Source of the DNA: Streptomyces griseoflavus
GTDB lineage: Bacteria; Actinomycetota; Actinomycetes; Streptomycetales; Streptomycetaceae
Direction: 5' to 3'
Assembly (NCBI RefSeq): GCF_014649995.1
Contig: NZ_BMUC01000001.1
Location: 186,001 to 250,000 of the forward strand
Length of the DNA: 64,000 nt
Part shown: piece by piece, positions 59,729-64,000 of the stretch
How the letters are laid out: every line of letters begins with the position of its first letter
Position numbering within the stretch: the first letter of the stretch is position 1
The notes under the pieces: model-generated
The model's input: only the letters and a program-made list of their open reading frames with translations
The model's database searches: none
What the model was told of the DNA's origin: nothing
Translations under genes and position numbers: made by a program

Positions 59729-61687
59729 TCAGCCCTCGAAGCCGGCCACGTTCTCCTTGGTGACCACCTTCACCGGAACCTTCACCATGTTCTCCACCTT
59801 TTCGCCGTCCGCCGCGCGCAACGCGTTGCGGACCGCGATCCGGCCGAGTTCGCGGGGCTGCTGCGCGACGGAGGCGTACAGCGAGCCCGCCTCGACCGCC
59901 TTCAGCCCGTCGGGCGTGCCGTCGAAGCCGACGACCTGGACCGACTTCCCGGCCTTGGAACCGAGTGCCTTGACCGCGCCGAGCGCCATCTCGTCGTTCT
60001 CGGCGAAGACACCGTTGATGTCGGGGTGCGCCTGGAGGAGGTTCGTCATGACGTCCAGGCCCTTGGTGCGGTCGAAGTCCGCGGGCTGCTTGGCGACGAC
60101 CTTGATGCCCGGGTAGTCCTTCAGCCCTTCGGCGAAGCCCGCCCCGCGTTCCCGGCTGGCGGAGGTGCCGGCCTGGCCCTGGAGGATGACGATGGTGCCC
60201 TTGCCGCCGAGCTTGTCGGCGAGCGCCTTGGCGCCGAGCGCGCCGCCCTCGACGTTGTCGGAGGCGACCAGCGCGGCCACGTCCGCCTTGTTGACGCCGC
60301 GGTCGACGGCGACGACGGGGATGCCGGCCTTGTTCGCGCCGCGCACCGACGGGCCGGCGGCGTCGGAGTCCACCGGGTTGACGATGACGGAGGAGAGCGA
60401 GCCGCTGGTGAAGTTCTGCAGCTGGTTGGCCTGCTGGGAGGCGTCGTTCTGCGCGTCGGTGACCGTCAGGTCCACGCCCAGCTTCTTCGCCTCCTCCTCG
60501 GCACCGTCGCGGATCTGCACGAAGAACGGGTTGTTCAGCGTCGACAGGGACAGGCCGATCTTCTGCGTTTTGCCGGCCGAGGACCCGTTGTGCAGCAGCG
60601 AGGTGGCGCCGACGACCGCGACGGCGACGACGGCGGCGATCAGGTACGTGAGTGCCTGCTTGCCCCGCTTCCCGCCCCCGGACGTCCCGGCCGCCGGGGT
60701 GGTCGCGCCGGCCTTGCGGCGCAGGGTGTCGAAGAGGACGGCCAGCGCGATGACGACGCCGATGACGACCTGCTGCCAGAACGCGGAGACGGACAGCAGG
60801 TTGAGCCCGTTGCGCAGCACCGCGAGGATCAGCGCGCCGATGAGGGTGCCGGACGCCTTGCCGGTGCCGCCCGCGAGGGAGGCGCCGCCGATGACGACGG
60901 CGGCGATCGCGTCCAGTTCGTAGCCCTGCGCGGCCTGGGGCTGCGCGGAGGACAGGCGGGAGGCGAGCACGATGCCCGCGGCGGCGGCGAACAGGCCGGA
61001 GAAGGCGTAGATCGCGAGCTTCTGCCGCTTCACCCGCAGTCCGGACAGCCGGGCGGCCTCCTCGTTGCCGCCGATGGCGTACATGGAGCGGCCGATGTAG
61101 GTCCGGCCGAGGACGAAGGCGGTGAGCAGCCCCATCACGATCATGACGAGCACCGGCACCGGCAGCCAGCCGCCGAGCGTGTCGCCGAGGTGGGAGACGG
61201 AGTCGGGGAAGGCGATGGGCGAGCCCTGCGAGATGACCAGCGACAGGCCGCGCGCCACCGACAGCATCGCCAGCGGCGCGATGAACGACGGCAGCTTTCC
61301 GTACGAGACGAGGAAACCGTTCACCAGTCCGCAGACGATGCCGGTCGCGACGGCGAACAGCACCGCGAGGACGACCGGCATCCCGGCTTCGGTCGCGCTC
61401 CACGCGAGGACGGTCGCCGACAGCGCGGCGACCGAGCCGACCGACAGGTCGATGCCCGCCGAGACGATCACGAAGGTGACACCGAAGGCGAGGATCGCGG
61501 TCACGGCGGCCTGCACGCCGACGTTGAGGAGGTTGTCGGCGGTCAGGAAGTCCCCGGACAGCGCCGACATGGCGATCACGAGGACGATCAGCGCGGTCAG
61601 CGCGCCGTTGTCGAGGAGCAGGCGGCGCAGGCCGCCGGTGGCGCCGCCCTGCGCGCCCGGCTTGCTCTTGAGCGTGTCAGTGGCCAC
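59729..61687 (-). CDS. RbsC-RbsB fusion: ribose permease joined to its substrate-binding protein
   Basis: 652 aa. Residues about 20-335 are a CUT2 (RbsC-like) permease with about ten spans, including GVTFVIVSAGIDLSVGSVAA. A linker and one more span (about 342-362) lead to a periplasmic-binding domain from about residue 373 (KIGLSLSTLNNPFFVQIRDG) to the end, with typical ribose-binder phrases (FAENDEMALGA, VVGFDGTPDG). The binding protein is thus tethered to the permease rather than lipid-anchored. GTG at 61687 lies 6 nt after GGAGG and overlaps the rbsA end by 11 nt. Confidence 0.92.
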   Translation of the reverse strand: MATDTLKSKPGAQGGATGGLRRLLLDNGALTALIVLVIAMSALSGDFLTADNLLNVGVQAAVTAILAFGVTFVIVSAGIDLSVGSVAALSATVLAWSATEAGMPVVLAVLFAVATGIVCGLVNGFLVSYGKLPSFIAPLAMLSVARGLSLVISQGSPIAFPDSVSHLGDTLGGWLPVPVLVMIVMGLLTAFVLGRTYIGRSMYAIGGNEEAARLSGLRVKRQKLAIYAFSGLFAAAAGIVLASRLSSAQPQAAQGYELDAIAAVVIGGASLAGGTGKASGTLIGALILAVLRNGLNLLSVSAFWQQVVIGVVIALAVLFDTLRRKAGATTPAAGTSGGGKRGKQALTYLIAAVVAVAVVGATSLLHNGSSAGKTQKIGLSLSTLNNPFFVQIRDGAEEEAKKLGVDLTVTDAQNDASQQANQLQNFTSGSLSSVIVNPVDSDAAGPSVRGANKAGIPVVAVDRGVNKADVAALVASDNVEGGALGAKALADKLGGKGTIVILQGQAGTSASRERGAGFAEGLKDYPGIKVVAKQPADFDRTKGLDVMTNLLQAHPDINGVFAENDEMALGAVKALGSKAGKSVQVVGFDGTPDGLKAVEAGSLYASVAQQPRELGRIAVRNALRAADGEKVENMVKVPVKVVTKENVAGFEG

Positions 61688-63224
61688 CGTCGGCCTCCGT
61701 TCCGTTGCTTTCGTTGCTGTCGCTGCTGTGGGGGGTGCTGACGGCGAGGGCCATCACGGCGTCCTGGGTGGCGTGTTCGGCGGGGAGTTCACCCGCGACG
61801 CGGCCCTGCGCCATGACGACGACCCGGTCGCTCATGCCGAGGACCTCCGGCAGATCGCTGGAGATCATGAGGACGGCGGCACCGGCGGCCGTCAGTTCGT
61901 TGATCAGCTGGTAGATCTCGACCTTCGCGCCGACGTCGATGCCGCGCGTCGGCTCGTCGAGGATCAGCACATTGGTGTCGGCCAGCAGCCACTTGCCGAT
62001 GACGACCTTTTGCTGGTTGCCGCCGGACAGGGTCCGCACGTGCTGGCCGAGACCGGCCATCCGCACGCCGAGCTGCCCGGCGATGCGCTCGGCCGCCTCG
62101 TGCTGCCCCTTGAGGTCGACGAGTCCCGCGCGGGAGCCGGCCCGCAGGGTGACCAGGCCGAGGTTCTCCTCGACGGAGGCGTCGAGCACCAGCCCCTGCC
62201 CCTTGCGGTCCTCGGGCACCAGGCCGATCCCGGCCGTCATGGCGGCGTTCACGTCGTGCCGGCGCAGCGGGGTGCCCGCGACGTGCACGGACCCGGCGTC
62301 GTACGGGTCGGCCCCGAACACGGCCCGGACCACCTCGGTCCGCCCGGCCCCGACGAGCCCCGCGATGCCGACGACCTCACCGGCCCGCACCTCGAAGCTC
62401 ACGTCGTGGAAGACACCGTCGCGCGTCAGCCCGTCGACCTTGAGGAGCGCGTCACCGGCGTCGCCCCGTTCGCGCGGGTACTGCTGCTCGATGGACCGGC
62501 CGACCATGAGCCGGACGAGTTCGTCCTCGGGCGTGGAGGCGGGAACCTGCCCGACGCTCCGCCCGTCCCGGATGACGGTGACCCGGTCGCCCAGGGCGGC
62601 GATCTCCTCCAGGTGGTGGGTGATGAAGACGATGCCGACGCCGTCCTCGCGCAGCCGCCGCACGATCGCGAACAGCTTCTCGACCTCCTCGGAGGTCAGC
62701 ACGGCGGTCGGCTCGTCCATGATGAGCACCCGCGCGTCCAGGCTGAGCGCCTTGGCGATCTCGACCATCTGGAGCCGCGCGATACCGAGTTCACGCACCC
62801 GCGCCCGGGGCGGGACCTTCACCCCGACGCGCTCCAGCAGCACCTCGGCGTCCGCTTCCATCTTCTTCCGGTCGATCATCCCGAACCGGCGCGGCTGGCG
62901 CCCGAGGAAGATGTTCTCGGCGACCGTCAGGTCGGGGACCAGGTTGAACTCCTGGTAGATGGTGGCGATCCCGAGCCGCTCGGAGTCCTGCGCGCCGTGG
63001 ACGCGCACCTCCTCGCCGCCGACCACGATCCGCCCGGCGTCGGGCGTGTAGGCGCCGGAGAGCATCTTGATCAGCGTGCTCTTGCCGGCGCCGTTCTCAC
63101 CGAGGAGCACGTGCACCTCGCCCCGGCGCAGGTCGAAGTCGACGCTGTCGAGCGCGACCACACCGGGGAAGGTCTTGCGGATGCCCTCGATGCGCAGCAA
63201 CTCGTCAGGACTGCGGCTGCTCAC
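61677..63224 (-). CDS. rbsA: Ribose ABC transporter ATP-binding protein
   Basis: 515 aa with two nucleotide-binding domains, as usual for CUT2 sugar importers. NBD1 has GENGAGKST, a signature region ELGIARLQM and VLIMDEPTAVL. NBD2 has the degenerate P-loop GLVGAGRTE, the signature LSGGNQQK and VLILDEPTRGID. It energises the permease fusion. GTG at 63224 with AAGGAG 6 nt upstream overlaps the rbsR stop by 4 nt. An acidic Ser/Asn-rich tail ends the protein. Confidence 0.95.
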   Translation of the reverse strand: MSSRSPDELLRIEGIRKTFPGVVALDSVDFDLRRGEVHVLLGENGAGKSTLIKMLSGAYTPDAGRIVVGGEEVRVHGAQDSERLGIATIYQEFNLVPDLTVAENIFLGRQPRRFGMIDRKKMEADAEVLLERVGVKVPPRARVRELGIARLQMVEIAKALSLDARVLIMDEPTAVLTSEEVEKLFAIVRRLREDGVGIVFITHHLEEIAALGDRVTVIRDGRSVGQVPASTPEDELVRLMVGRSIEQQYPRERGDAGDALLKVDGLTRDGVFHDVSFEVRAGEVVGIAGLVGAGRTEVVRAVFGADPYDAGSVHVAGTPLRRHDVNAAMTAGIGLVPEDRKGQGLVLDASVEENLGLVTLRAGSRAGLVDLKGQHEAAERIAGQLGVRMAGLGQHVRTLSGGNQQKVVIGKWLLADTNVLILDEPTRGIDVGAKVEIYQLINELTAAGAAVLMISSDLPEVLGMSDRVVVMAQGRVAGELPAEHATQDAVMALAVSTPHSSDSNESNGTEADGGH

Positions 63225-64000
63225 GGCGTACTCCTTCGTACGGGGGAGGGGGACTGCGGGGGTGTGGGGGAGGCCGGCTCACCGCACGAGCGGCGCACGA
63301 CGAGCCGGGCGGGGAGGGTGACGGACTCACCGGGCCGTCCCTCGATCCGGTCGATCAGGGCGCGCACGGCGGCCCGCCCCAGTTCCCGGGTCGGCTGGGC
63401 GATCGCGGTGACCGGCGGATCGGTGTGCACGAACCAGGGGATGTCGTCGAACGCGGCCAGCGCGATGTCGTCGGGGACGCGCAGCCCGCGCGCGCGGACG
63501 GCGTCCAGGGCGCCGAGCGCCATCAGGTTGTCGGCGGCGAACACGGCCTCGGGCGGCTCGGCCAGGTCGAGGAAGCCCTCGGTGACCCGGCGGCCGCTGT
63601 CGGCCTGGAAGTCGCCCTGGCCGGTGTAGGCGTCGGGGAGGTCGAGCCCGTACGCGCCGAGCGCCGCCCGGAAGGCGTCCACGCGCTCCCGGCCGGTGGT
63701 GGTGGCGGCGGGTCCCGCGATGATCGCCAGCCGCCGGTGCCCGAGCCCGTACAGGTGCGCGACCAGGTCCCGTACGGCGTCGCGTCCGTCCGACCTGACG
63801 ACGGGGACGTCGACGCCGGGGATCCAGCGGTCGACGAACACCATCGGCGTCCCGGCCCGGGCGGCGCCCAGCATGCCGGGCGACCCGCCGTCGGTGGGGG
63901 AGACCAGCAGCCCGTCGATACGGCGGTCCAGCAGCGTGGTGACGTGGTGGTCCTGGAGGTCGGGCCGCTCGTCGGCGTTGCCGATGATCACGCTGTACCC
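63221..64000 (-). CDS. rbsR: LacI-family ribose operon regulator, C-terminal part (5' end outside window)
   Basis: At least 259 codons of the sensor domain of a LacI/GalR repressor, open to the window edge. The N-terminal helix-turn-helix lies beyond it. Seen: GHRRLAIIAGP, VFAADNLMALGALDAVRARG and AAFDDIPWF. First gene of the rbs operon, its stop overlapping rbsA (GTGA), so regulator and transporter are co-transcribed. Confidence 0.9.
   Translation of the reverse strand, partial: GYSVIIGNADERPDLQDHHVTTLLDRRIDGLLVSPTDGGSPGMLGAARAGTPMVFVDRWIPGVDVPVVRSDGRDAVRDLVAHLYGLGHRRLAIIAGPAATTTGRERVDAFRAALGAYGLDLPDAYTGQGDFQADSGRRVTEGFLDLAEPPEAVFAADNLMALGALDAVRARGLRVPDDIALAAFDDIPWFVHTDPPVTAIAQPTRELGRAAVRALIDRIEGRPGESVTLPARLVVRRSCGEPASPTPPQSPSPVRRSTP

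Noticed and set aside
58725-61403. Ribokinase fused to a long N-terminal region (892 aa)
   Set aside because: The extension is an out-of-frame shadow of the permease/binding-protein fusion; ATG 59630 with GGGAG is the true start.

Overview
The window is about 72% GC with GTG and TTG starts, strong hairpin terminators, a TTA-containing adpA, DmdR/IdeR iron boxes and a cebR-cebEFG-bglC locus. Together these mark it as chromosomal DNA of a Streptomyces. The gene content matches the conserved core I know from S. coelicolor around the desferrioxamine genes (desA-D) and adpA, read in reverse orientation. I see no rRNA, CRISPR array, prophage or conjugative element. One tRNA (His) and one small MITE-like element are present.

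Layout. 1-1051: 3' part of a sensor histidine kinase. 1302-7579: cello-oligosaccharide uptake and hydrolysis (bglC, cebG, cebF, cebE) with the LacI-type repressor gene cebR and two CebR operators. 7677-9795: tRNA-His, orn and the developmental regulator gene adpA with its bldA-dependent TTA codon. 10184-14608: a small membrane protein, a universal stress protein, a GlmS-type aminotransferase and two conserved proteins. 14718-21941: the desferrioxamine siderophore region desABCD, a siderophore-interacting reductase and the lipoprotein receptor desE, with two iron boxes. 22466-31037: leucine/acyl-CoA catabolism (acyl-CoA dehydrogenase, HMG-CoA lyase, methylcrotonyl-CoA carboxylase subunits, a divergent TetR regulator, a second acyl-CoA dehydrogenase, thioesterase II). 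31108-31288: MITE-like element. 31285-36480: phosphatase, PucR-type regulator, and a translationally coupled ureohydrolase/ThDP-enzyme pair.

36555-49458 is the more accessory part. It holds a secreted I36-type inhibitor, a two-gene STAND/NLR module, a secreted endonuclease, a fused ABC exporter, secreted peptidase S37, a lipoprotein and a secreted GH3 enzyme. 49824-51795: LysR regulator and divergent EamA exporter. 52119-57734: a LacI-controlled sugar catabolic cluster of unknown substrate (Gfo/Idh/MocA dehydrogenase, DUF993 protein, two sugar isomerase/epimerase-like proteins), with a four-copy 51-bp tandem repeat beside it. 58339-64000: a ribose-type operon rbsR-A-(C-B fusion)-K-D.

The most interesting system is at 37297-39926. 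A 139-aa protein with a hydrophobic N-terminal helix ends in a 17-residue motif. The overlapping downstream gene encodes a 737-aa NB-ARC/TPR STAND ATPase whose N-terminus carries nearly the same motif. A small effector with the motif at its C-terminus beside an NLR with the motif at its N-terminus is the architecture known for amyloid-type NLR signalling (fungal and bacterial). It suggests an uncharacterised regulated-cell-death or antiphage module. The ATPase gene also has a TTA codon, so its translation probably depends on the developmental tRNA bldA.
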